From NCBI GenBank assembly GCA_031308135.1, contig JAHLJT010004567.1, forward strand, positions 133,275,060 through 133,339,059: a stretch of 64,000 nt of DNA, in the 5' to 3' direction. Positions 23,629 to 33,925 of this stretch are shown here, piece by piece. Within the stretch, counting starts at the first letter, position 1. The number at the start of each line of letters is the position of its first letter. A program made the position numbers and the translations under genes. The DNA comes from Acheta domesticus (lineage: Eukaryota > Arthropoda > Insecta > Orthoptera > Gryllidae). The notes beneath the pieces were generated by a model, which saw only the letters and a program-made list of their open reading frames with translations, ran no database searches and was not told the DNA's origin.

Positions 23629-24229
23629 TCCCATAAATCTGTAATTCGACCGCAAAATATTGTAGTTGCCCGTGTCTAATAGCATAGCTGATATTCTGAT
23701 TCCATTTTCCCTAGTTTGTCCTGTTTTCCGTCGGACAGAGACCGCCTTAGGCCGATGGATGTGGGGCTGAGTGCATGAGAGGCTGGTTGGCGGTGGTATC
23801 CTGGTGTGTACAGCTCCCGGAGAGTATCATTGCAAAGAATTCGTAGGCTTCTGCGGCCGGAGTCAGTTTGGTATCAGGGACGAGCCGGGGACAACGAGCC
23901 GCGCCAGTCTTAGTTCGGGTGGCTCCCAGTTGGGTTCTTGGCTTCGTCGAGGCAGTGACCCGATATTCTGGACATAGAGGAGGGACTTGTTCCCGGCGCA
24001 TGTGAGCTGAGTCGGCAGGGTAGCCTAGACCCAGGCATTGTATAGGGAGGTTGCCGTGAGGGCTATATTCGTTTTGGCGGAATGCGGATATTAGCGTGAG
24101 GGTGTACTTGTACGCCCGAGCGGAGTACGGGTTAGAGGCTAGCGCCCAGGTGCTCACCCCAAGGTTTCGGTCCCCTAATAAGGTACAAGTGTAAGGGCTG
24201 AAACGGCATTCACAATAAGACACAAACGA
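23629..24229. other. No gene recognised
   Basis: Moderately GC-rich. A 158-codon minus-strand frame at 23747-24223 is open but shows no domain I recognise. It adjoins the repeat fragment at 24230-24300 and could be part of an unclassified repeat. Confidence 0.35.
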
Positions 24230-24300
24230 TGTCCTGGACTGAGCCGCGTCACAGTCGGTCGAGCTGATGTTTCGGCCATCATGTTATGGCATTCTTCTGA
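24230..24300 (-). repeat. Second copy of the GATGGCCGAAAC repeat fragment
   Basis: The reverse complement reads GAAGAATGCCATAACATG, then ATGGCCGAAACATCAG, then GACGCGGCTCA. This is the same order as at 721-787. Confidence 0.5.
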
Positions 24301-24788
24301 CCTCTACTGTGAGCTATACCCGAAAGCCAAGTACCAACCTTTAAGACGTTCATCCCGTTTCATTTAGATTGAATAGTTTTAAAGAGCTTTCCCACCTCAC
24401 GGTCAACATACATAAAATTTCGATCCTCATTTGCCTAACTCATTCCGTGACATACCCAATTGGCTGGCCTGCAACCAAAGTGGTTTACAAAACATTTTGG
24501 CTAAAACCCAGATTATGGTAAATATGATCTGAACAAGTGAGCATCCTACATTCTAAAGTTGTCTAAGTGTTATTTGTCATTGTAGGTGTCCCATAATAAA
24601 GTAATACTTTAGTATTGGCAGATGGTTTTAATGTTAGTCTATTCTCAAGTGGTCTAAAAGTCACATTGTGATTTGTACCATAGACCACTTTAGTTCCAGG
24701 CTAGCCAATTGTCAGTCCGGCTTGGGGCCGATGTGCTGGGCTCTGTGTGTGCGCGAGTGGTTGAGTGAGGGTGGTGTTGTGGTATCCG
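24301..24788. other. Probable intron upstream of Epac-like exon
   Basis: AT-rich then mixed sequence leading to the splice acceptor. The ~45 bases before the acceptor are G/T-rich rather than strongly C/T-rich, so the polypyrimidine tract is weak. No upstream exon recognised. Confidence 0.4.
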
Positions 24789-24791
24789 CAG
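24789..24791 (+). promoter_or_regulatory. Splice acceptor (CAG) of Epac-like exon
   Basis: Intron end TATCCGCAG, immediately before the first codons that align with Epac. Position 24792 is then the third base of an arginine codon (phase 2 entry). Confidence 0.6.
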
Positions 24792-24934
24792 GCCGAGCGA
24801 GCGCAACCACCGCGATGTGGAACTCATCTCCCACCGCCTGCGGCGCGTCGACACCCTCCAGCGCCTGGCCACGCCGGTGCTGCAGCAGCTGGCCTACTGC
24901 GCCTACTACGAGGACCTGGAGAAGGGCGTCACCT
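24792..24934 (+). CDS. Epac: Internal exon of Epac (RAPGEF3/4-like), start of cAMP-binding domain
   Basis: Epac proteins are cAMP-activated guanine nucleotide exchange factors for Rap GTPases. The exon encodes about 47 residues beginning RPSERNHRDVELI, continuing through LQRL..PVLQQLAYC, and ending YYEDLEKGVT. This matches the first helices of the N-terminal cyclic-nucleotide-binding domain of vertebrate EPAC2 in order and spacing: a RPLER-type start, DVDII..RLK, then YYE.LEKGIT, which precedes a RQGD-type strand. The acceptor CAG and a consensus GTGAGT donor flank it exactly at the ends of the similarity. The exon is 143 bp with phase 2 entry and phase 1 exit. Almost every codon ends in G or C, in contrast to the AT-rich surroundings, and there is no stop. 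The neighbouring exons, with the phosphate-binding cassette, DEP and GEF domains, were not found here. A related cNMP-binding protein is possible but less likely. Confidence 0.82.
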
Positions 24935-24940
24935 GTGAGT
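24935..24940 (+). promoter_or_regulatory. Splice donor GTGAGT of Epac-like exon
   Basis: Full-consensus donor directly after the phase-1 T that follows the GVT codons. Reading through it departs from the Epac family sequence, which supports the exon end. Confidence 0.75.
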
Positions 24941-25247
24941 ACTCGCAATGCACGTTTGTTACGAATATTCTTCGCTATGCGCTTCTTCGTTACGAATCTT
25001 CGTACGCGCACGTTGATGCCAACGATCGTTGGTAACGCCCATACACTCAGCTGCCGTTCAATTGTCACGCACCAAACGGTGCTGTCCGTTGCCCCTCTCC
25101 TCGGGTCATTTAAATAAGAACACTTTAAGTTGTTACTTGCTTTACTACACTTACGTTACAAGTAATACTGTGAATTCTCGTAACCAGAATCAATCGGCAA
25201 ATGTTGCCTTCTCCGCTTCCGCAGATATCTTGTTCTTTACTATAGAA
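24941..25247 (+). other. Start of downstream intron
   Basis: Sequence after the donor loses family similarity. If the exon call is right, this intron either extends beyond the window or contains small exons I could not recognise. Confidence 0.4.
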
Positions 25248-25542
25248 CAGCGCTTTCCAACTGGGGTCGCATGCGGCCCGCCGGATCTTTTCATGCGGCC
25301 CGCGACTGCTTTGAAAAATTTATTTTACCAAATTCAATACAATTGCACGATTTATCTTATTTTATTTAATGATATATTAATTTCCTCGTTGTATGTACAT
25401 TAATCATTAAGTATGTTGAATAAAAGTCGTATTTAAAATAGACTTGTTTCAGTATAATCTCAGTATTTAAATTAGGGGCAGCCCGCGGCTTAACTAGAAT
25501 TTGATTTGTGGCCCATACGCCCTTCTTAGTTTGACAGACCTG
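25248..25542. mobile_element. hAT-type non-autonomous element (MITE), 295 bp
   Basis: Begins CAGCGCTTTCCAACTGGGG and ends ..TTTGACAGACCTG. It has GCGGCCCGC motifs near the left end and CAGCCCGCGGC/TGTGGCCC near the right, a pattern common in hAT-derived elements. The flanking 8-bp sequences CTATAGAA (25240-25247) and CAATAGAA (25543-25550) differ at one base and fit the 8-bp hAT target-site duplication. No transposase. Confidence 0.75.
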
Positions 25543-25561
25543 CAATAGAACAACCAATTAC

Positions 25562-25740
25562 TTTTTTTGGCCTTCAGCCACCATCCTGATTGAGGTTTAC
25601 CTGGGTTTACTCAGTCGCTTAAGGCGCATGTCGGGATGGTCCCTTTGTTTGCAGTCCCAGGAACAAATGCAGTATACATCGTTGGTTTACGGGTGAAAGA
25701 TCAGGTCATAAGGATCAGGTGCAGGTCAGGTTTTTAAGTC
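25562..25740 (+). mobile_element. SINE-like fragment with conserved core
   Basis: Contains GGTTTACCTGGGTTTACTC followed by AAGGCGCATGTCGGGATGG and TCCCTTTG. This resembles the central core found in the two tRNA-SINE families of this window. No A or B box is visible, so this is a headless fragment or a different family. Confidence 0.5.
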
Positions 25741-26939
25741 TTGAGAATATTTCAATTGGTAAACACTTCATACATTTTTAAAATTTGCCTTTTTTAGTTT
25801 GGGGAAAATTTTAAATTCTAAACTTTTCTTAGATTTAATTTGATCGTATCGACGTTTATGACTTCATTTTTCTTTTTTTTTATTTACCAAACTTAATAAC
25901 CGAATAGATTTCTTTTCTCTTTCTTTCAAGACTTGAACATCTTTACTTGATGTTTTTCGCTTGTATGCTGATGAGTTTTCCTCCCTTTCTGTTTTTTAGT
26001 GGTAATTCAAAAATACGTACGCAATTTCAGCTTCCTCAAACGCTCTCCCAAACAATTAGTAGTACTTAATAACATGCCACTGTTTTAGAGAAGTTCCTTC
26101 TAATTTTCTTCTGTACCTAACTTACGAGTCAAAAAAATTATTTCTCTAAAATTAAGTAAAATCTCGAACTGTTTCAATCTGATATATTTGTGACTAATTT
26201 TTAGTATCTCCCTAACGTAAAATTAATAAAATTAAACGCACAAATGTTGTGAGTGCGTTTCCTGTTCTATCAACTTCTTCCTCCCTCGCTTTCACTCCTG
26301 CTTTCCATGTGAGAAACCCTTCATCTAAATTGCGTACGTATTTCTCATTGAATGATCTCCTTTTTATCATAAAATAAACTGTAATAAAAATTTTTGAAAG
26401 TGATCAGGAGGAAGAGCAGGCTAAATGGCCTGAGCCTCACCACCAATAAAGACATTTATTTTAATTAATTATATTAATTTTTGCTGGAGTTCCTTCCCCA
26501 AGGCTTCGTCAAACTTCAAATATCCTAAAGTCGCCACTATTTGTGTTTTAAAACAAGAATGTCACGTTCATATTACCGGCCTACATTCAGGCATCCGTTC
26601 ATTAGCGAAATCTATCTAGTCTCTTCCTCAACAAACGGGCGTTCATGGTATCCGACGCTACATTTCTCAACTGTCTCTTTTCACGAATTCACATAACTCT
26701 AAAACATGTATATTTCGAACACATGTATTTCCTAACAATGTTAATGTAATATGTATTTCGTTACGTGAAATGAATGATAGATATCTGCAAGCTAGAATTA
26801 TTTTTTTACTTTTAACTCCAAACACAGTGTATCAAAATAAATGTTTCAGATATGTAGGGCAAATAAGAGAGTCGAAGATGATACGTTTTTGCCCCAAAAT
26901 GTTGTTGTACTGGAATCTCCTACTGTGATGTTACACTTA
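25741..26939. other. AT-rich, no gene seen
   Basis: AT-rich. A segment at about 26400-26470 (AGCAGGCTAAATGGCC...AATAAAGACATTTATT) looks like the 3' end of a retroelement or polyadenylated transcript, but no coding part precedes it. Confidence 0.4.
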
Positions 26940-26941
26940 TA

Positions 26942-27775
26942 CACTCATCATCATAGAAAAAGCTGCACCCAGAAGGACGAGGTGGATTGCGATCATTGTT
27001 GACAGGTAGGTAGAGGGTACCACGCATACGAAATGATTACATTTTCACGTTTTATGACAAATATTTAATGCCCTACACGCCCACAGACTGTACATGTTAG
27101 TTTGGCGTGAGGTCGCCATGTTGGCAAACACACGCGTCCAGACGTCGTGGCAAGGAGTTGTAAGAAATGAACTCGAGCCGCGGAAGCTTGCGTGTACAAG
27201 GAGTTGTACAGGTCTCTGATGGAGTCCTGTGCTAGTCCATGCCATATAGCCTGCACCTGAGCGCGCTGTTCCGTCATACAGCCTGCACCTGAGCGCGCGA
27301 CCGTCCGTTGCTCCTCCCTCCTCGTGGTGCGTGGCGCACGTCCAGATCCAGCATGAAGTGTGTGCGTGCCTTCCTTAATCCATTGCCGCCAACAGCGGGC
27401 GATGGTGGTGTCCGTACGACCGGTGTGGCGCGCAATACGGCGACAGGACCAACCAGCCTCCCACACACCCACGATGCGGCCCCTCTCGAAAGCTTCTATC
27501 TTGACAAATCGCTGTCGAACGCGTCGCCTAGGCATTGTGTACGTGCAGGTGACGCCCTGGCGACATTACCCGATGTCGCAATGGCCGGTGCGGCCTTTGA
27601 GACCCTCTTTTCTCGGACGGTGGGCGCGACATCAAGCCCTTACCCCCGATACCCCAGTGCGCAGCCGACCGTGAAAACGAAATCATTGGTTAAGTGAATT
27701 GTGAGCAAAATACCCACCAAGTTTGCAACGGATCAATAGGGTTCTTTGGGGTGTAGCATCATTTGACGATGAGTG
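26942..27775 (-). mobile_element. Tc1-like transposon, internally deleted
   Basis: Flanked by TA dinucleotides (26940-26941 and 27776-27777). Imperfect terminal inverted repeats start CACTCATCATCA at the left and CACTCATCGTCA at the right (read inward), and both contain GC.(G/A)CACCC. It is 834 bp long, against about 1.3-1.6 kb for intact relatives. The transposase frame on the minus strand keeps its N-terminus but lacks the catalytic core. Confidence 0.8.
27065..27535 (-). pseudogene. Tc1/IS630-type transposase remnant
   Basis: 156-codon frame. Residues 1 to about 75 (MPRRRVRQ.., FERGRIVGVWEAGWSCRRIARHTGR, then W..W.KEG and SGR.P.TT) match the N-terminal helix-turn-helix DNA-binding region of Tc1-like transposases. 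After about residue 85 the sequence jumps to a C-terminal-like segment (VQAIWHGL.QDSIRDLYNSL). This means the DDE catalytic domain is deleted. It would bind DNA at most. The frame is uninterrupted, so the deletion happened to be in frame or was repaired. Confidence 0.8.
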
Positions 27776-27777
27776 TA

Positions 27778-28779
27778 TTTAAGTAGGAATTCAACTTCTT
27801 AGATATTAATTTAGAATTAGTAGGCAAGCACTATATCTACTGTTTGTGCCCACGAGCAAGCACAGAATCACGAGTGAGGGCGAAAAATATTCTCTGAGAA
27901 CTTCAAGTGTCCTGCGCTCTCGTGCACAAACAAGCAACTTGATCATAAATCTTTTCTGAGCTGCATGCTAGCTTTCCGGGACTCGAGAATCCTTGAGCAG
28001 GGGTGATGAGGGCAGGGGAGAACCTCGCTATCTGCGCATGCGTCATTGCTCGTCACTATCTCTCGGCAGACACTAGAAGCATTTTAGCATCCAAGCAATC
28101 AAAGGTCAGCTTGTATAAACGCGCAGAATTCAATCATAGGAAATCACTTTAAATTAATACAAAACGTGTTTCGTTCAATGTGTTTCACACAGTTGGAAGA
28201 TTATTAATACTATATTTAGGCTTCTTTGATTAATACTATTTTATTTAATAGGTAATTATAACATTTATATATAATTTCAATTCTTTTAATTGTAGGTAGG
28301 CTGAAGGTCTTTAAGCCATTACAATACCTACATCCTACCGCATTCTAAACTTTCGATTTCTGGCATTCACCCCTAATGGTCTCTTCATCGCATCAAAGCC
28401 GCGGAAAGGAGACCATAAGGTACGTCTGAGGAAAAAAACCTGAAGGGGGAAAAACCTGCCATCAGAAGACGAGTACATGATTTTTTGATGAACTACCACA
28501 TTTTCTTCTAAAATATTTATTTATTTCTTGGCGTGGGCATCTTCTCCATCCAGTCTTTGGCCTCCTCAGTCCCTGATATCAAACACCGCCACAGAAGATC
28601 GCCCGCACCACCGCCTCTCCGAACGATTTACTACTTATTAACTTAATTATCGCTTACTGATTAATTTAATTATTACTGACTAACTTCCTAATATTAATGA
28701 TTAGCATTACTGATTACCTTACTAGTTAACTTAATCATCGCTTACTTATTGAATTAATTATTTTATCTCCAGTCTAGGC
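27778..28779. other. No gene seen; short AT-rich repeats near 28620-28765
   Basis: A loose inverted repeat lies at about 27840-27935 (GTTTGTGC..CGAG arms). 28620-28765 holds degenerate TTACTGATTAACTTAATTATCG-like repeats. No coding region recognised. Confidence 0.4.
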
Positions 28780-30280
28780 TCCGCTCGTACTACTAACCAG
28801 TGCTGTTTTCCCAATCCCTGATTACCGTTTCCCTGTTAGTTCGAACCTTTCATAAAAATGTTCCTATTTCTTTCATGAAGTTAGATCTATCGTCGCTAAT
28901 ATGTTTTGAGCGAGCGTTATGTTTCTAAATTGGAAGCAATAGTTCCCCATTCCCATCCATTTTCATCTCCAAGTTTCTGTAGCGCAGCAATTTAACAGGA
29001 TGTGGATCTCATCTTCTCTATCACCGCAAAGTACAGATTCCATTGTCATTCGAATCCTTCATTCTACATTGCATCCACCCCCCCACCCTAAACCAAGCAA
29101 GCTCTTGCATCCCTTTTAAGTGTGTGTACGTAACCTTCGCATCCCCATACAGGACTCGTGTGAATTTGTACCACTAATGAACATTTTTCTGCCGATGCTG
29201 CCAGAATATCTTGCCTTTTAATATCCGAAAGTTTGTCTGAAATTAACCGTTCTCCCGTGTTCCCCTATCCTCAACCATCTCCGGAGAAACGTCTTACAAA
29301 CCTGCGCGTTCTAGTACCCGTTTCACTTTGTATGACCAATAGCGCTGATCGTTTTCCTGTAATTGCGTTCTAAAGCACCTGCGAATAAGCGTGTCAGACT
29401 CTTCACTTGCTTATCTAATCCAAAGCGTAATGACTTTCATTTTTAAATCTTTCCAAATTCCTACACTACCTACCTCTCTTAAGACGCCGACAGTTGCTGC
29501 GAATCTAGAGACTTCGAGAATTAATTTGTAATAATCTGTTTCGATGCTCTCTAATCTGTCTATTCTATTCACTCCCCAGATTTCCGCCTCGTAATTCATA
29601 GCTGGGAGCACTAGCGATTTAAACATTGTGTCGCATTCCTTTAAAGGCAATTTCGGTACTCTTCGCATCACGCAACCGATTTCTTTGAGAGCAATTCTTC
29701 CTTTACTATGAGCCGCAACTATGTGTTTATTCCATTCCCCGTTCATGGAAAATTTTGCACCAAGATAAGTAAAAGTTTTGACACGGTCGAGTTTCTCCTG
29801 TGCGTAATACCATTTCTCTTTGTTACCCCAAATAAACCCTTTCTTGAAGACAACAATTTTCGTTTTTTGAATATTTACTTTTAGTCCCCATTCTACACTA
29901 TATCTTTCTAGGGTGTTTAAACTCGACTGTAATCCCTCAATCGTTTTTGAGCATAGAACTAATTCGTCCGTATAAAGTAATCCGGGAATTTTCAGGTCAT
30001 TCACTTCCGGTGCAGATGTGTCGGTTTCCTGTACCTATGTCAATAAGTCATTTAAATAAAAGATAAATAATAGCGGTGAAAGAGGACAACCCTGTCTTAC
30101 CCTTACTGTCGATTTTATTTTTTGCGTTGTACTTTCGTCACCGCACTTCACGCAGAAATTTACTTCTCTGTACATACTCTGCAATACAGTTAAAACTTTA
30201 CGTGAGATGCCTCCACAAAACTGCAATATGCAGAGAAATGCAGAGAAATTCACAGCAGAGAAATGCAGAGAAATCCACAA
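28780..30280 (-). mobile_element. Decayed LINE (non-LTR retrotransposon), 3' part
   Basis: Minus-strand reverse-transcriptase remnant. 30035-30160 reads VRQGCPLSPLLF.FYLNDLL (RT finger/palm motif). 29411-30004 carries the catalytic box as LLYTDELVLCS, where YADD/YTDD-type is expected, then LNTLE.Y..EWGLKVN..KTK and V..F.YLGAKFS. It continues into an 'LPAMNYEAEIWG' type C-terminal region. Similarity continues past an in-frame stop near 29410 to about 28780. The 5' part is absent, and the left junction is a short duplicated sequence at 30208-30293. The clade is not certain, and it differs from the R4/Dong-like elements. Stops and frameshifts make it inactive. Confidence 0.8.
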
Positions 30281-30293
30281 AACTGCAATATAA
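30208..30293. repeat. Short direct repeat at LINE junction
   Basis: CCACAAAACTGCAATAT occurs at both ends of a stretch of CAGAGAAATGCAGAGAAATYC units. It probably marks a local duplication at the truncated end of the LINE. Confidence 0.6.
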
Positions 30294-32955
30294 ATGACCT
30301 ATATCTTACGTGGGGATATCTTACGTGGCCTTTATTAATACCTATATCTAACGTGGCCTATATTAATATTTTATGTGGGGATGCTCAGCATCTTAGCATC
30401 CCCTGACTACGCCACTGATAGTAATCAAAGAAACCTTTAACAATTTTTCATGAAATTGCTAAAGTGTTGCATTAAATTAAGCTATCTCCAATAAAGCACA
30501 AAATCGCGTGATCTTGTGCAATCTCCAAACATGCAAACACAGATACATTATCTTTTCTGATATCAGCCGATTGGTCTAGACGAAACTCGATAAGGTACTT
30601 GTTCATACCGCCGACCTTGCTAACTCGTCGACAGGAGTGAATTTTTGCTATTCTTTTTATGAAGATCACTTGCTGAATGCTCGTAGAAAGGTATCTCAAA
30701 GTGGTTTCTGTTTAACTTTAATTTCATTAAGTATTATCATTTACAACAGAAAAATAAAACTGAACTTAAGATACGTGGAAAATGGAAATATGGAAATTAA
30801 TGCAAAGTTTGTTCGAGAAATATCAACACAAATGATTAATATTGGTTACCAATGTGTTCAAAACTCGAGCACATTTATTACTCTGCTGAAGAGATATGCT
30901 AGTGTAATTTAACGCACCAATTGAAGGGACTAGTAATTTACATTAATATAATTCGGAAAAAGTGAAGTTTATGTAACTTTGCTTTATTTAGTTGTGCTTC
31001 GTGGCCAAACTTCTGAATACTGTTTAAACATCTAATTCGGATAAACATACTCCAATTTAATATATTTATGTCATCATTTCTACTGACTGTTATTTGAGAT
31101 ACAAGAAAAATTTCACTTTGCTCTCCTAATACTATCTACCTGCAACAAAGCACACAAATCATAGAATGATTCAATTCTAGAAAATTTTGTTAACACAATT
31201 TTGAAGAACAAACTGCTGGGGAAGAATAGACAAGCTGATTTTTTTAATAAAATAAATATGTTTGATTCTGTCAGATTCAAATTTGAAAACGTGTCTAATA
31301 GACACATCTGGGTTGTTAAGGGCTAAGTAGACATGGCTTTTAAGTCTCGTTTAGCCATCTCCAGCATTGAAACAAACCATAATTTTTTTGTTCAACTGTT
31401 CTGTTATATGGACTTAACGTCCGGCGTCGTTTAAGATTTTACGAGGGTCCTTGCGTTAAGAACAATCAAAACGAATGGCTTTAACCTAAAGATTTTGGAT
31501 GAATACATTTAATCCAAGAAATAATATTTCTTATTTATATGATTTTGCATATAAGAACACTGGTATTTAAAAAAAAGTCTGCAACGACACACGGCCCATA
31601 ACGCAAATAACGGACTCTGGTAGTTATTCACTACCGGTGTAATCACGTTATTAAGTATAGTAGTTGAAAACCACTATCAATTTTGTGTTACTATCTTCCC
31701 AGATAAGGTGCATTTGCAACAACTCTGCTTTATTTTCCAGCAATTCTGTGTTACCTGTTGTTGGCACATTGGCATCAAAAATGATTCAAATTTGGCGCAG
31801 TGGCGGGAGATTGGTTTTTAATAACAATCCTTGGCCTTTATTACCAGCTCAGAATTTGCATTTCAAACGTACCGCGTCGGACTTATAAAAATTCCCTCCA
31901 AAACCGCGTGCTGGCTGCGAAAAGAGCGGGTACATAAACTTCTTTGTCTTCTTCGCCTTTTGACGTCCTTGCATTGGAAACGGCGGACCTACTAGTTCAT
32001 CTCCCTTCGCCAGGGGGCAGCTCCTACCGGGCTCAACCGCCAAGCGTTCGTGTACATAAAAGATTATTTAGACACACTAGATCTCCGTTTCTAAACTATG
32101 ACAGCATTGTCGCCAAATTAAAACGCCGAAACAGGGACTTCACAGTAGTTGCTCCACCCAGGGAACGAGCTTCAGTGAGCTCGCATTAACGTTCCATTAG
32201 AACAGGTTAAGCTCTCAAAGTTGGTACTAATGCCGCCCCTCCACTGTTTTTTTTTTCAAGGAATAACCGCTTTAAGCGGGAACCGAGCTGAAAGTCATCA
32301 GTGAAACTTGGTACAATACAAATTAAGAAACGGAGAGTGATTTCATGTGAGAAGGAGGTAAAAAGGTGAACGATTTATTCAATGATTGCTTATTTCTTCC
32401 TATTATCTTCTAATAAGAGGGGTGCATTGTGTCTTTCCAGAGATCGAGCGATCGAGCGAGCGTTGTTCAGGACGTTCGTTTCGCCATAACCCCATTCATA
32501 GCTCTCCGAATGTAAATCTGAAGCTATATATTTTGCTGCGTTAACACCTGTCATGTTGCCGTCATTTGTTGGCGCCAGACAGCCTTTTGCCAGAGCATCG
32601 AGAAATGCAACCTTTTCGCAGCGCGATCTCCTCTGCCTCGGCCAAGTTGCGTGGAGCGCCGCGCGCAGCGCTGCAGGCTAACATCATTTAGTATTCCATC
32701 AACTTTGTCAAACGGCCCTTGCCCTCGCCCGCGCCGCCTTTCCGCTCCCCCCTACCGCCTCTAGCGCGCTCCATCGTTCTTTTGTTCCCGGGCGCTTTTT
32801 CCGTGCCACCGCTGCCAGCAGCTCTTACCGCCGCCCGACCCTGCGTGAGCTCGATGCAGCGTAAACCTGAAATGCCAATTCACAACACCGTTTCACCAAT
32901 AGCATTACTGATAATAACAATAGTAATGATATTGACAATAATAATGAAGATGATG
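30294..32955. other. No gene seen
   Basis: AT-rich to about 32550, then GC-richer to 32860. Short frames only. No domain, TIR or SINE recognised. Confidence 0.45.
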
Positions 32956-32983
32956 ATAATAATAATAATAATAATAATAATAA
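32956..32983 (+). repeat. (AAT)n microsatellite
   Basis: About nine AAT units at the left side of the SINE-B copy. First of four such tracts in 4.5 kb. Confidence 0.9.
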
Positions 32984-33285
32984 GACAAGCGAAGTGTCTC
33001 AGGGCATAGTGCGCTGACTTCGCAGTCGGGAGGCCCGGGTTCGATCTCCGGACCGGCCATCCTGATAGGGGTGTTGGTGATCATACAGGCGAATGCTGGG
33101 ACGCTCACTTTTCATCATCATCCTATCACCTCATAATTCATAAGTCAAGGCTTAATAACCTTGTCTTATCAAAGAATACAGCCGAAAAGCTGATCCCCAT
33201 AATGAAGCACGTTAATCTGTCTCGAGGGAATGTGACTGGGCCTCGAAAGAGAACGTGTAGCGTAATCAAAAATGGCCGACACGCA
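32984..33285 (+). mobile_element. SINE-B: tRNA-derived SINE with (AAT)n tail
   Basis: The tRNA-like head has an A-box-like TGTCTCAGGGCATAG (about 32995) and a B box GGTTCGATCTCC (33038-33049). Between them is GCTGACTTCGCAGTCGGGAG. The body has a CAGGCGAATGCTGGG core at about 33085-33100. It ends in (AAT)n at 33286. The same head is found on the minus strand at 40030-40165. The head lacks a credible acceptor stem and discriminator, so it is not a tRNA gene. Confidence 0.75.

Positions 33286-33327
<42 letters not shown>
33286..33327 (+). repeat. (AAT)n microsatellite
   Basis: About 14 uninterrupted units between SINE-B and the RLE-LINE fragment. Confidence 0.95.
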
Positions 33328-33874
33328 TCACCAGAAGCTGGCGGCGAACAACAAACCACAACAAATGACTTGTGCATATTACAAATATGTTCCCGATACA
33401 GTACTTGAAAATGTAAACTACAAGTTGTTCTGTGGCAGAAATTATCATAGATAAACCCATTTATCACAATAGAACAGACATAACTTTCGTAGGCAAAATA
33501 TTGGCTACCTGATTGACATTACAGTTCCACAAACAGCAAATCTTCAAATAGCACATTCAGAAAAAAATAACAAAGTACGCAGAAATGGCAGCAGAAGTCA
33601 AGACACTATGGCACCTCCAAAAATATATTGTTTCCTCATATTGTCCCTCTTGTCATTTTGTGCACGTGGGTTATATCAAATAACATCCATAAAAATATGG
33701 AATTAATTCAAATACCAATATATGCTCAAAATTATGCAAAAAATTCTGTCATCTTAAATACATGCACGAAAATTCATAAATTGCGATAAAACATGAATTA
33801 ATCTGTCTTGGCTATTAACTCGACACAAAGTCGAATATAAACTCGGAGAATACAGAGAGAAATAATGTATAATG
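33328..33874 (+). pseudogene. 3' fragment of a second RLE-LINE family (endonuclease end)
   Basis: Three reading frames must be joined by eye. They give YYKYVPDTVLENVNYKL, then DKPIYHNRTDITF, then YLIDITVPQTANLQ..HSEKNNK, then YAEMAAEVKTLWHLQK, then a degraded VILNTC.KIHK-type end. This is the C-terminal restriction-like endonuclease region of R4/Dong-type LINEs. The LIDI aspartate and the EK..KY..(M/L)A.E+K..W pattern are conserved. It is clearly different from the family at 33925-37465, which reads LVDVDVPCDQN at the same place. It is 5'-truncated at the preceding (AAT)n and ends at the next (AAT)n. At least two frameshifts and several stops are present. Confidence 0.75.

Positions 33875-33924
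<50 letters not shown>
33875..33924 (+). repeat. (AAT)n microsatellite
   Basis: About 17 units at the left boundary of the R4/Dong-like element. It is also the 3' tail of the fragment before it. Confidence 0.95.

Positions 33925-33925
<1 letters not shown>

Noticed and set aside
23747..24223. 158-codon minus-strand ORF as a gene
   Set aside because: No recognisable motif, and composition like its non-coding surroundings. It may be part of an unclassified repeat.
27840..27935. Hairpin RNA candidate (GTTTGTGC..CGAG arms)
   Set aside because: The arms are short and imperfect, with no second copy in the window to support it.
32984..33060. Functional tRNA gene
   Set aside because: A and B boxes are present, but acceptor-stem pairing and a terminator are not evident. 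A related head occurs at 40.1 kb with a SINE-like body.
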